Below are positions 1-8,135 of a stretch of 64,000 bases of DNA, one piece after another. The notes under the pieces are model-generated. The model searched no databases. It had not been told where the DNA came from and worked only from the letters and a program-made list of their open reading frames with translations. Numbering within the stretch: the stretch's first letter is position 1; every line of letters begins with the position of its first letter. The position numbers were made by a program, and so were the translations under genes. The stretch is from Bog-473 sp963742035 (lineage in GTDB: Bacteria; Actinomycetota; Acidimicrobiia; Acidimicrobiales; RAAP-2): contig CAVUKH010000006.1 of assembly GCA_963742035.1 (NCBI GenBank), positions 107,000 through 170,999 on the forward strand, in the 5' to 3' direction.

Positions 1-8
1 GATAGGGC

Positions 9-567
9 ATGAGCGACACCTCACAGGGTCCCGGATGGTGGTTGGCCTCCGACGGCAAGTGGTATCCGCCTGAGCTCTGGACGGGCCCGCCCGACCTGCG
101 CCCGGCCGGGGCCCCGGCCCAACCCGTGCCGACCCACCCCTCTGGCAATTACGGCTTCGGCCAGTTCCCGCCGCAGGGCCAGTACCCGCCGTCAGGGCCA
201 GTACCCGCCGCAGGGCCAGTACCCGCCGCAAGGCTTCGGCGCGCCATACGGCCAAGGTGTGCAACAGAAGACGAACGGATTCGCCGTGGCGTCGTTGGTC
301 TGTTCGTGTGCCGGTCTGTTCTTCCTCCCTGCCATCGCCGGCGTGGTCTTCGGTTTCATCGCTCGCGCGCAGATCAAGCGTTCCAACGGCTTGCAGAAGG
401 GCAACGGACTGGCCCTCGCCGGCATCATCGTCGGCTTCGGCTGGCTGGCGCTCGTGGTGCTCGGCCTCGTCCTCGGTGCCGGCCAGCCCGTCAACAGCAA
501 CAACGGCGGTATCGTCGGACCGGGGCTCCTGACGGGAATGCTCAGCTTCGGCAGCCTCGGCGGCTAG
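9..567 (+). CDS. DUF2510/DUF4190-type small membrane protein, split by an apparent +1 frameshift
   Basis: The N-terminus has the short Trp-rich DUF2510 pattern (GWWLASDGKWYPPE). A Pro/Gln/Tyr-rich linker follows, then two hydrophobic segments typical of DUF4190 (FAVASLVCSCAGLFFLPAIA and LALAGIIVGFGWLALVVLGL). The first half is read in one frame up to about base 191 and the second half in the +1 frame from about base 210. The change is an extra T at 192 between copies of an 18-bp repeat. Removing it gives one protein of about 185 residues ending at the TAG at 565-567. Function is unknown; such proteins are usually small membrane proteins with a cytoplasmic or surface-exposed linker. The start ATG at 9 is close to the window edge, so upstream context is missing. 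Confidence 0.7.
174..228 (+). repeat. 18-bp tandem repeat, three copies with one extra base
   Basis: Three perfect copies of CAGGGCCAGTACCCGCCG lie at 174-191, 193-210 and 211-228. They encode Gln-Gly-Gln-Tyr-Pro-Pro. A single T at 192 separates copies one and two and breaks the reading frame of the surrounding gene. Confidence 0.9.
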
Positions 568-597
568 TGGCGCCTTCAATCAGGGAGGAACATACGA

Positions 598-1830
598 ATG
601 CAAGGTCTGCTCTATGGCGTCCGCGGTGACCCCTGGACACCGCCGGACGAATCCAACAGCCTCATGCGCGGGCTGTCCCGGACCCCGATGCGGCTCGAGG
701 TGCTCGAGCGACCGAAGCTCCTGCGCGACGACTGGTGTGTCGCCAAGACGCGGCTCACCGGCATTTGTGGCTCCGACGCCAAAATGGTCTTTATGGACTT
801 CGGCGATGACTTCGGCGACGGGGCGCTGAACGGGTTCTTCACCTTTCCGACCGTCTTCGGGCACGAGGTGGTGGCTGATGTCGTCGAAGTCGGCCCTGCC
901 GTGACCACCGTCGAGGTCGGCCAGCGCGTCGTCCTCAATCCCTGGCTCTCCTGCGGCCCGCGTGGCATCGAACCGCCTTGCCCGTCGTGTCAGGACGGTG
1001 ACTTCAGCCTGTGCTGGCATTTCACGCAGGGACCCATCGCAGCCGGCATCCACACCGGAACGTCGAAGGACGCACCCGGCGGCTTCGCCGACTACCTGCC
1101 CGCCCACGAGTCCATGCTCATCCCCGTGCCGGCGGGCCTTACCGACGAGGTGGCCGTCATCGGAGACCCCTTCGCGGTGTCGCTGCACTCCGTCACGCGC
1201 CACCCGCCGCCGCCGGGCGGCAAGGTGCTCGTCTACGGCGGCGGTGCACTGGGCAGTACGGCGGTAGCCATTCTGAAGGCGCTCTATCCCGACGTCGAGG
1301 TCATGGTCGTCGCGCGTTGGCCCGCGCAGGCCGCTCTGGCCCGCAGGCTCGGTGCCACCGTGGTCGACCCCTTCCCCGTCGAGCAACTGCTGGAAGAGGC
1401 GGCGGCATGGTCGGGCGGCGTTCTGAACCGGTTTGAAGGAAGCTCGCTGCCGATGGCCCATCCGGGTGGCTTCGACGTCGTCTACGACACCGTCGGCACC
1501 GCGCAGACGGCCGAGGTCGGCGTACGCCTCTTGAAGCAACGAGGGACCATGGTCAAGAGCGGCGTGCACGCGCCCGAACGCTGGGAGTGGTCGCCGCTCT
1601 ACTTCAAAGAGATCTCGTGGGTGGGCTCCAACGCCTTCGGCGTCGAGGAGGTGGACGGCGTGCGCATGCATGGCATTGCGCAGTACCTGCGGCTGGCCGA
1701 CGAGGGGCGGATCGACATGACCGGCATGCTGACGCACACGTTCCGACTGGAGCAGTGGCGTGAGGCCTTCACGGTGCTGGCCAACCAGGAGGAGAGCGGT
1801 GCCATCAAAGTCGCCTTCGACTTCCGCTGA
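598..1830 (+). CDS. Zinc-dependent medium-chain alcohol dehydrogenase (MDR)
   Basis: This 410-residue protein has the MDR layout. The catalytic zinc region has GICGSD (Cys57) and GHE (His89-Glu90). A Cys-rich structural-zinc loop follows at about residues 118-140 (SCGP, PCPSCQDG, FSLC). The nucleotide-binding glycine motif is YGGGALGS at about residue 212. It should oxidise or reduce an alcohol/aldehyde with NAD(P) in the cytoplasm; the substrate cannot be read from the sequence. A GGGAGGAA ribosome-binding site sits just before the ATG. It is slightly longer than typical 340-370-residue members because of an extended N-terminus and zinc loop. The next gene, a diiron protein, is 133 bases downstream in the same direction and may be co-transcribed. 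Confidence 0.88.
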   Translation: MQGLLYGVRGDPWTPPDESNSLMRGLSRTPMRLEVLERPKLLRDDWCVAKTRLTGICGSDAKMVFMDFGDDFGDGALNGFFTFPTVFGHEVVADVVEVGPAVTTVEVGQRVVLNPWLSCGPRGIEPPCPSCQDGDFSLCWHFTQGPIAAGIHTGTSKDAPGGFADYLPAHESMLIPVPAGLTDEVAVIGDPFAVSLHSVTRHPPPPGGKVLVYGGGALGSTAVAILKALYPDVEVMVVARWPAQAALARRLGATVVDPFPVEQLLEEAAAWSGGVLNRFEGSSLPMAHPGGFDVVYDTVGTAQTAEVGVRLLKQRGTMVKSGVHAPERWEWSPLYFKEISWVGSNAFGVEEVDGVRMHGIAQYLRLADEGRIDMTGMLTHTFRLEQWREAFTVLANQEESGAIKVAFDFR

Positions 1831-1963
1831 GCGCAGCGTTCCCGCTCCCGGCATCCGGTATGCCCGGGCCGGCCGAGTGGCCTCCCCAGCCTGACTGCGG
1901 GCACGCCAGGGGGTAGCGTCGCGGCGGGCGCACACCGCCGACAGCCGACCCAAAGGGGGCCTC

Positions 1964-3049
1964 ATGACCACGAGCCCGTCCATCACCGACTCAGACTTCG
2001 CCTTCGACCCGAAGTGGGGCATCGAGTCGCCGTCGACCACCATGTTCGACTTCAACTACACGGGTGGGCGAGACCAGCTCCTGCGCCTCTACGACAAGGG
2101 CACACGCCGCCAGTGGATCGGCAGCGACCGGCTCGACTGGAGCACCGACGTCGACCTGACGAATCCCGTCGGCATGCCCGACGAGATCATGCCGATCTTC
2201 GGCACGCCGTGGTGGGACGACATGGACGAGAAGCGTCGCGGCGAGCTGCGCCGGCACGTCGAGGCCTGGCGCTTCAGCCAGTTCATGCACGGCGAGCAGG
2301 GTGCACTGATCTGCACGGCCAAGATCGTGCAGACCGTCCCCGACATCGACTCCAAGTTCTACGCGGCCACGCAGGTCATCGACGAGGCGCGCCACGTGGA
2401 GGTCTACAGCCGCTATCTGCACGAGAAGGTGCAGCTGGTGTACCCGCTCAACCGGTATCTCAAAGCGCTGCTCGACGACGTCATCTCCGACAGCCGGTGG
2501 GACATGACGTATCTCGGCATGCAGGTGCTCATTGAGGGACTCGCCCTGGCGGCCTTCGGGGTCATCCGCAACAACGCGCAGAACCAGTTGGCCAAGGCGT
2601 TGAACGCCTACGTGATGCAGGACGAGGCACGCCACGTCATGTTCGGGCGCTTGGCGCTGCGCGACTACTACCCGCAGCTGAGCGAGGCCGAGCGCGCCGA
2701 ACGCGAGGACTTCTGCATTGAGGCCTGCTACCTGATGCGGGACCGCTTCCTGGGCGACGAGGTGTGGGAGCGACTCGACCTGCCGGCCGAAATCGGCGTC
2801 TACGTGGAGAACAGCGAGACGCTTCGGGAATTCCGCAACTTCTTGTTCATGCGCATCGTGCCGATCCTGCGCGACATCGGCTTGTGGGGTCCGAAGTTGC
2901 GGGCGGCCTTCGAGGAGATGGGCGTGATCGGCTGGGCCGACGCCGACATCGACGCCGAGATGGCGAGTGACGAGAAGGCCGCCCAGGATCTGGACGTGGC
3001 CCACGACGCCCGCATGGCCCACGTGAAGGCGGTGGCGGAGGAGGCCTGA
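1964..3049 (+). CDS. R2-like/ferritin-like diiron protein
   Basis: The 361-residue protein shows the complete carboxylate-bridged diiron signature of the ferritin/R2 superfamily: Glu111 (HGEQGAL), Glu141 and His144 (DEARH), Glu191 (EGLAL), then Glu221 and His224 (second DEARH). The two DEARH helices are about 80 residues apart, as in R2-like oxidases and AurF-type N-oxygenases. The likely role is O2-dependent oxidation of an organic substrate in the cytoplasm, or radical/iron chemistry; it lacks ferritin length and is probably not storage. An AAAGGGGG ribosome-binding site precedes the ATG. The MDR dehydrogenase upstream could act in the same pathway. The exact substrate is unknown. Confidence 0.82.
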   Translation: MTTSPSITDSDFAFDPKWGIESPSTTMFDFNYTGGRDQLLRLYDKGTRRQWIGSDRLDWSTDVDLTNPVGMPDEIMPIFGTPWWDDMDEKRRGELRRHVEAWRFSQFMHGEQGALICTAKIVQTVPDIDSKFYAATQVIDEARHVEVYSRYLHEKVQLVYPLNRYLKALLDDVISDSRWDMTYLGMQVLIEGLALAAFGVIRNNAQNQLAKALNAYVMQDEARHVMFGRLALRDYYPQLSEAERAEREDFCIEACYLMRDRFLGDEVWERLDLPAEIGVYVENSETLREFRNFLFMRIVPILRDIGLWGPKLRAAFEEMGVIGWADADIDAEMASDEKAAQDLDVAHDARMAHVKAVAEEA

Positions 3050-3243
3050 GGCGGATGGCGGGTTGCGAGCCCGATCCCAGACGGTCGTTGCCGCGCGGAT
3101 CGGCGATGTCCAAGGAGCCAGCAGGCACACCGACCTGTGGCCCGCGCTCGGTTGCTCGCCCTTTCCTGGCGTAGTCTGTCCCCACGTTTTACGGAGTCCA
3201 CAGTTCTTGGATCGCCCTGCTGGTATTTTTCGGCCTCTTTGCC

Positions 3244-3531
3244 ATGCGGGCATTTTCCTCTCAACGACGCCACCGGGGCCCGCAGAGGGGATCACCTCGC
3301 GCGAGCTCGTTCACCGACCCCACCATCGCGAGCGACCGTTCTGACGCGGCCGGGGAACCGTCCGAGCAGGTGAAATTCAGCGGCGTGCCTCCCGGTTGGT
3401 TCACAGACCCCTCGGCTCGCCATCAGCAGCGGTACTGGTCCGGGTCCGCATGGACGGAACATGTGATCGACCACGGCGTCCCCGGCATCGACCCACCACC
3501 TGACACCGGCCGTGAGGCGCCCTCAGGCTGA
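3244..3531 (+). CDS. Small DUF2510-domain protein
   Basis: The C-terminal half is a clear DUF2510 module: PPGWFTDPSARHQQRYWSGS followed by AWTEHVIDHG. In this family the Trp-Tyr-rich module is usually attached to a membrane segment, but none is evident here. The first 45 residues are low-complexity Arg/Ser and may not be translated; a later, non-ATG start nearer the domain is possible. The region 3050-3243 upstream holds no gene I can support. Coding confidence rests on the domain match. Confidence 0.55.
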   Translation: MRAFSSQRRHRGPQRGSPRASSFTDPTIASDRSDAAGEPSEQVKFSGVPPGWFTDPSARHQQRYWSGSAWTEHVIDHGVPGIDPPPDTGREAPSG

Positions 3532-3623
3532 GGGGGATGCGCCTGGGACCCCCGTGGATCCGCCTGGTGGAGGTGCCAGCGGTTTCAGACGCGGGAGTCC
3601 TCCTGGGCACGAGTAACGAAGAA

Positions 3624-4034
3624 TCAGCCGCCCTCCAAAGCCCGCTCGAGCCCGGCGGTGATCTGCTGGGTCGGCTCGTTCGTGTCGAGATAGTCGCGCC
3701 AGCTGGTGACCAGACCCTGACTGTCCACGTCGATCACAGTGGCACCCGTCATGGAGATGGGGACTCCGGCCTTGCCCTCGCCGGCGTGGAACGTCGCCGT
3801 CCCCGTCCACTCGAAGACGGCCCAGTCCGCCCCACCGCGGATGCGGTCGACCTGCTGGCTCCAGTCCGGGAAGATCGCATCGGTGTCCCGGGCCACCTTG
3901 TGCAAGTCGGTCGTCCAGGGGGTGACCGGGTCGCGGAATTGGCCGCCGGGGGCGAACAGGGCGGCGAAGGCGTCGGGGCCGTCGATCGACTCAAACATGC
4001 GGGCCCAGGCCTCCCAGTCTCTGGTGGGACTCAT
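3624..4034 (-). CDS. SnoaL/NTF2-like protein
   Basis: At 136 residues this has the length and pattern of the SnoaL-like NTF2 superfamily: an N-terminal helix around WARMFESIDG, a pocket strand with FRDPVTPWT, and a C-terminal strand VIDVDSQGLVTSWRDYLD. Family members are small cone-shaped pockets that bind or isomerise hydrophobic ligands. Its ATG overlaps the stop of the upstream YbjQ-like gene (ATGA), so it is the last gene of the 7293-3624 operon. No substrate can be assigned. Confidence 0.75.
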   Translation of the reverse strand: MSPTRDWEAWARMFESIDGPDAFAALFAPGGQFRDPVTPWTTDLHKVARDTDAIFPDWSQQVDRIRGGADWAVFEWTGTATFHAGEGKAGVPISMTGATVIDVDSQGLVTSWRDYLDTNEPTQQITAGLERALEGG

Positions 4035-4954
4035 CGATGCCTCCTTTGTGTGGCGCTGCGCATGCTCTCCGCCTCGAAGGTGACCACCGCGTCATTCAGG
4101 GGCAGGACCACCTGGGGCTGGACGAACTGGTGCGACTCGGCCACGAGCTTGACCGCGGTGCCCCAGGCCGTAAACCCGATGGCGTGGCGGGCGAAGCTCA
4201 TGGGACCCTCCGTCACCTTGACCTCGACCACGCCCTGGCCCCCAACCTCGAGTGCCGAGCGTTGCATCTTCTCCATGGCCGACTCGCGAGCCGAGTACAT
4301 TGCTTCGGTGTAGTTGGTCAACTCCACGTTCTGTCTCGTCTGTTTCATGGCGGTGCCGGCGGAGCGCCGGGGGGCGTACACGAAGCTGGCGCCGAAGGCC
4401 AGCCCGACGGGCCTCCAGCCGGCGCGCTGGAGCAGGGTGAAGTCACGGGCCGAGAGGTCGGACACGAAGGGCATGGCCAGGGCGGCGTCGGTGCCCGCAG
4501 TGCGGGCATCCTTGCCGGCCTGCATCGGCCGCACCGCTGTACCGACCAGCTCGACGTCAATGTGGTGCGTGCGGACCGACACCTCGACTCGAACCCCCAC
4601 CACACCATGCCCGTGCACCTTGCCGCACTCGGCGCGCAACAGGCTGGCGGCCTGATCCACGGCGGCGTTGTGGGCGTCCGAGGCCATGGAGATGCCACCT
4701 CCAGCGCCCCAGTTCCACACCCCGACGGGAACCGACACCACGGCCACGCCGCACACGAGGTCGAGGGGTTCCCATCCGGCGGCGTGGAGGAGAAGTGCCT
4801 CGTCCACCGACAGGTCCGAGGTAATGCCCCGTTCTCTCGGTGCCGCAGCCGGGCCGGCCAGGGCCTGGGCGCCTCGGAGCATTTCGGCCCGGACGTCCGG
4901 AATGGGTGCAGCGCCGACACTCAGGTCAGCGGCGTGTCGGTCGGCGCTGCTCAT
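4031..4954 (-). CDS. Two-domain YbjQ-like (DUF74/UPF0145) protein, third of three
   Basis: This 307-residue protein carries two YbjQ-like units. The first begins near ITSDLSVDEALLLHAAGWEP and ends with VVGVRVEV and GTAVRP. The second begins at VSDLSARDFTLLQRAGWRP and ends with GVVEVKV and WGTAVKL. In canonical YbjQ the ends read LGADAVVGV and GTAV, which fits. The ATG at 4954 overlaps the TGA of the preceding gene (ATGA), and its own TGA overlaps the SnoaL-like start. YbjQ proteins are small oligomeric proteins of unknown function, sometimes called heavy-metal-binding; I see no Cys/His cluster here that would support metal binding. Confidence 0.78.
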   Translation of the reverse strand: MSSADRHAADLSVGAAPIPDVRAEMLRGAQALAGPAAAPRERGITSDLSVDEALLLHAAGWEPLDLVCGVAVVSVPVGVWNWGAGGGISMASDAHNAAVDQAASLLRAECGKVHGHGVVGVRVEVSVRTHHIDVELVGTAVRPMQAGKDARTAGTDAALAMPFVSDLSARDFTLLQRAGWRPVGLAFGASFVYAPRRSAGTAMKQTRQNVELTNYTEAMYSARESAMEKMQRSALEVGGQGVVEVKVTEGPMSFARHAIGFTAWGTAVKLVAESHQFVQPQVVLPLNDAVVTFEAESMRSATQRRHR

Positions 4955-5925
4955 ACCAGCCGCACCGTGGGCCGCGGCAGCACCACCGGGTCGAAGTCCT
5001 TGAAGCGCCGCATCCGGTTGCCCCGCAGAGTGCAGTCGATCACCTCGTCGCCGGCCGAGAGCTCCCGGGTAACGACCTCCATGGTCGCACCGTGCAGCTC
5101 GTCGCCGGAGAGCTGCTGGCGCACGTGCTTGCGGGCCAGCTGGCGGGAGGCCATGTGCGCCTTGCTCACCTGCTCCACGAGCGCCGGGCCCGTGTTGTTG
5201 CCCCATCCGCCCATGGAGCCCTCCATGTAGTACTCGGTCATGCAGTAGGCCCACACCCGCACCGAGGCCAGGGCGGCGACCACGGCAACCGGCATGAACC
5301 CCGCCTCGATCGACTTGGTCAGGCGCTGGCCCGCCAGGTATGTGCTCCACGGCCTGCCTCCAGCCGGCGGCGGGCCGCCCTCCACCGTCACCGCCGTGCC
5401 CAAGAAGTGAAACTCGGTCGTCCCGCTGTCGGCCACGTTCGAGACCCGGTCGATCACTCCGATCACCCCGTGGGCGCCGAGCGTGCCGGCCTCCTCGAGC
5501 ATGCGGGAGTACGCCGTCCCGTAGCCGTTGGCCCAGGCCTCTTCGACCCACGGCTGTTCGAGGTTCTGGCCCCAGGTCCGGTGCTCGTTGGAGACGAAGC
5601 CGTGCGGGCAGCGGTACGTCTCGGTGTACGCGCCCGGGACCTGCTGGCCGCCCATGTAGGGCGACATGCCACGCATCGTCCCCGAGCCCGAGCCCGGCCC
5701 GTACCAGCCCCACTGCATGACGCAGAAGCCCTGCACCAGTGCGACGGGTTCCAATCCGAGCTCCAGGCAGGCCGCGAAGTCCGGCACCGTGAGCCCGGAT
5801 GAGAACGTGCTGGACTCCAGACGGCGGAGCGCCGCCTCGGGGAGGTCGCCCCGGGGGCCGCCAGCCGGGCTTGTCGCGGCATCCGGCGGTGAGCTGCCCA
5901 CATCGGGCCCGTCCCCGCCCGACAT
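4951..5925 (-). CDS. Divergent two-domain YbjQ-like protein, second of three
   Basis: In this 324-residue protein the first unit (about residues 40-185) has a long insertion rich in Gly, Tyr and Trp (MQWGWYGPGSGSG). It then closes with the YbjQ hallmarks RMLEEAGTLGAHGVIGV and FHFLGTAVTVEG. The second unit (about residues 195-315) is more degenerate and lacks the GTAV ending. The ATG at 5925 overlaps the upstream stop by one base (TGATG), and its stop overlaps the next ATG, so all three YbjQ-like proteins should be made together. Mixed oligomers are plausible but are my inference. Confidence 0.72.
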   Translation of the reverse strand: MSGGDGPDVGSSPPDAATSPAGGPRGDLPEAALRRLESSTFSSGLTVPDFAACLELGLEPVALVQGFCVMQWGWYGPGSGSGTMRGMSPYMGGQQVPGAYTETYRCPHGFVSNEHRTWGQNLEQPWVEEAWANGYGTAYSRMLEEAGTLGAHGVIGVIDRVSNVADSGTTEFHFLGTAVTVEGGPPPAGGRPWSTYLAGQRLTKSIEAGFMPVAVVAALASVRVWAYCMTEYYMEGSMGGWGNNTGPALVEQVSKAHMASRQLARKHVRQQLSGDELHGATMEVVTRELSAGDEVIDCTLRGNRMRRFKDFDPVVLPRPTVRLV

Positions 5926-6826
5926 CAGTTGTCCAAGGAGATGATGGTCGTCGGCTTGGGCAGGGTGAATTCACCGCTGCGCTTGGTGACAGCGGTGCCG
6001 AGTGCCAGGAACTCAATGGTGTGCGAGCCCCACTGGTGCGACTTCTCCTCCAGGCGCACGCCCACAATGCCGCTCGCTTCCAACCGGCCCGCCTCGTCCT
6101 GCATCCGCGTCATGGCGAGCTCCCGCGCCTCGTAGAGCGCCTGAGTGAAGTTGGGCAGCTCGACGTTCTGCCCCATGGAGCCGAGCGCCTGCGTGAGTTT
6201 GCGGTGCGCGATGTGGAACACGCAGGTCCCCATGACGAGACCCTGGGGGACGTGCCCGGTCTGCATGAGAGTCCAGAAGTCCTGACCAGAGAGGTCCGAC
6301 GTGAAGGGCTTGCCCTGCACGTTCCGGTACGAGGTCCCGTCCTCGGCCTTGACCGCCGTGCCGAAGGCGATGAATTCGGCCGAGTCGTTGCCCCACTCGT
6401 AGTAGTTGACATCGAGGCGCACGCCGACCACACCGTCGGCCCCCAGCTCCTCGGCCTCCTCCTCCATCCGGGTCATGGCGAGCTCACGGGCGGTGTACAT
6501 GGCCTCGGTGAGTTTGGTGAGCTCCTGGCTCTGCCCCCACTTCCGGGTCTGGATGCCGATGTGGTAGATCGACGACCCCATCACGAAGCCCAGCGGATGG
6601 AAGCCGGCCTCCTTGACCAGCAGGAACTCGTTGACAGAAAGATCGGAGGTGAAGAGACCGTGCTCCAGCTCCTCGAGCCGGTGGGCGGCGTCCTTCGGCA
6701 GGTCGCTGAGCGCCGGTGGTGAGGCTGGCGCTGCCGGGGTCGCCATGGTCGCTGCCGCCGCCCCATCCTCAACCCCTCCTCAGCCTCAGCCTCAGCCTCC
6801 GTCGTCTGCGGCGTTTCCTCGCTCAC
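5925..6826 (-). CDS. Two-domain YbjQ-like protein, first of three, with a probable N-terminal frameshift
   Basis: The main reading frame from the ATG at 6746 gives 273 residues with two good YbjQ-like units. The first has ELGADGVVGVRLDV and FIAFGTAVKAEDG; the second has RLEASGIVGVRLEE and FLALGTAVTK. I place the true start at the GTG at 6826, because it overlaps the upstream stop (GTGA) and opens an acidic leader MSEETPQTTEAEAEAEEG. That leader is out of frame with the body by one missing base between about 6750 and 6800, next to a GCTGAG hexamer repeat. Restoring one base gives a continuous leader running through EDGAAAATMATPAAP. If the frameshift is real, translation must start at 6746. Confidence 0.72.
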
Positions 6827-7293
6827 GATTGGCCTCCGATCACAATGTTCTCCAGCGCCTGGCGGGTCTGTTCGCTGTTCGCCGCCTCTGCCTGCAAGAT
6901 GGTCAGCAATCGGGTGAGCCAGACATCGATGCCGACCTTCTCGCTACGGATCCGGATGCCGCCCGAGGCGTGCCCGATGGTGCAGCGGACGGTACCGCCC
7001 TCCACCGCCGCCTCCAGGGTGTCGTCGCCGAGTGTGATGCGCACGGACTTGATCTCGTCGGACTTGCGGAAGCGTCCCGCCCGCTCCACAGAGATCCGGT
7101 CGCCCAGGGCGTCGGAGAGCTGCGCCACCAGCAGCTTGAGCATGATGCGGAGATCGGTGCTGTTGGACGCCAGCTGAGAGACGGCCATGCTCAGGTCGAA
7201 GGCGGCATCCTCCGACCCGGCGCCCGTCCCGGTCCCCATTCCCTCAAGCGATCCACCTGGTGAGCCGGCGGGCTCCATTGACATCGAGCGCAT
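6823..7293 (-). CDS. Conserved-looking protein of unknown function heading the YbjQ operon
   Basis: The product is 156 residues with no membrane segment. A Gly/Ser/Met-rich N-terminus (about 30 residues) is followed by a compact alpha/beta domain with DLRIMLKLLVAQLSDALGD, ISVERAGRFRKSDEIKSVRI and a C-terminal helix LLTILQAEAANSEQTRQALE. I do not recognise the family. Its stop overlaps the GTG of the first YbjQ-like gene, so it is translationally coupled to it. It is the first gene of a five-gene minus-strand operon ending at 3624. Confidence 0.7.
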   Translation of the reverse strand: MRSMSMEPAGSPGGSLEGMGTGTGAGSEDAAFDLSMAVSQLASNSTDLRIMLKLLVAQLSDALGDRISVERAGRFRKSDEIKSVRITLGDDTLEAAVEGGTVRCTIGHASGGIRIRSEKVGIDVWLTRLLTILQAEAANSEQTRQALENIVIGGQS

Positions 7294-7346
7294 CGTACCG
7301 CCACCTGCGGGAGGCGAACCTGCGGGCCATGACCCTCGACAGGCAC

Positions 7347-7796
7347 TCAGGCCGGGCGTGGCTCACAGATGACGACCGGGATCTCGCGGCCGGCCTTCTT
7401 CTGGTAGCTGTCGTAGCCCTTGTAGACGGCCACGATGTCGGGCCACATCAGTGCCTTCTCCTCCGGCGAAGCCGTCCGCGCCCGCATCGCTCGGGTCTCC
7501 CCGTTCATCGTCACCTGCACGTCGGGGTTGGCCACCAGGTTGCGGTACCACTGCGGGTCGCGGGGGTCGCCACCCTTCGAGGCGATCAGCACCACCCGGT
7601 TCTCGTCGTGGATGGGCGTCGTCAGCATGGTGGTGCGAGCCTCTCCGGACTTACGCCCGACGGTCTGCAGCTCCACGCCCGGCATGCCGAAGAGGACGTT
7701 GGGCCAACGACCGCCGGTGACGCGCAGCACCGCCTTGTGCGTGAGGTTCAAGATTTTGAAGCCGGCATCGACGACGGGCTTGTGTTGCTCGGGCAT
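7347..7796 (-). CDS. Deazaflavin (F420)-dependent nitroreductase/quinone reductase family protein (Ddn-like)
   Basis: From the ATG at 7796, preceded by AAGGAGG, the product is 149 residues, normal for the family. Typical marks are LQTVGRKSGEARTTMLTTP, the strand VVLIASKGGDPRDPQWYRNL and the C-terminal KAGREIPVVICEP. Members bind the deazaflavin F420 and reduce quinones or activated alkenes. The reading frame stays open upstream to 8087, but the ribosome-binding site and the family N-terminus support 7796. It is one of at least five putative F420-linked genes in the window. Confidence 0.85.
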   Translation of the reverse strand: MPEQHKPVVDAGFKILNLTHKAVLRVTGGRWPNVLFGMPGVELQTVGRKSGEARTTMLTTPIHDENRVVLIASKGGDPRDPQWYRNLVANPDVQVTMNGETRAMRARTASPEEKALMWPDIVAVYKGYDSYQKKAGREIPVVICEPRPA

Positions 7797-8135
7797 CGTC
7801 CTCCTTGTCTTCTGGGGCCTTGTCTCTGGGGCCTCGTCTCTGGGGCTCCATGGGTGGCGTCGTTCATGTGTCGCGTCGTTCGTTGCGGCTGGGGCCACAC
7901 TCACCCTGCATCTGGTGTGCCTCTCAGTCTTCCCATCCCCTGTTGTCCCGACGAACCTATAGGGAACGGCCGTGCGTGGTCGACGGCACGAATCACAACG
8001 CCAGGCCATAACGACATGAACTCCTGGTGAACGGCGGTTCGTGACCCCCGCAGCCACATCACGCTCGATACCATGGTGCACGCGCACGACGTGCGGAATC
8101 GGTTGGGAACGGCGATCACGGATCCGACAGGGAGA
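7797..8135. other. Intergenic region between divergent genes, with a 14-15-bp direct repeat
   Basis: About 340 bases without a supported gene separate the Ddn-like gene (minus) from the GH43-type gene (plus). Three adjacent copies of a GTCTCTGGGGCCT-type unit lie at 7806-7820, 7821-7834 and 7835-7848, within the 5-prime leader of the minus-strand gene. No convincing promoter hexamers could be fixed by eye. If the plus-strand gene starts at the earlier ATG at 8073, the region is correspondingly shorter. Confidence 0.5.

Noticed and set aside
1728..1745. CACACGTTCCGA similar to the operator motif
   Set aside because: It is inside the MDR dehydrogenase gene and matches only the core; no promoter is expected there.
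3050..3243. Small open frames between the diiron gene and the DUF2510 gene
   Set aside because: No motif, ribosome-binding site or coding pattern distinguishes them from chance frames.
580..3295. Two long minus-strand frames opposite the MDR dehydrogenase and the diiron protein
   Set aside because: Codon-position bias of GC-rich DNA creates such antisense frames; both plus-strand genes have full family signatures and ribosome-binding sites.
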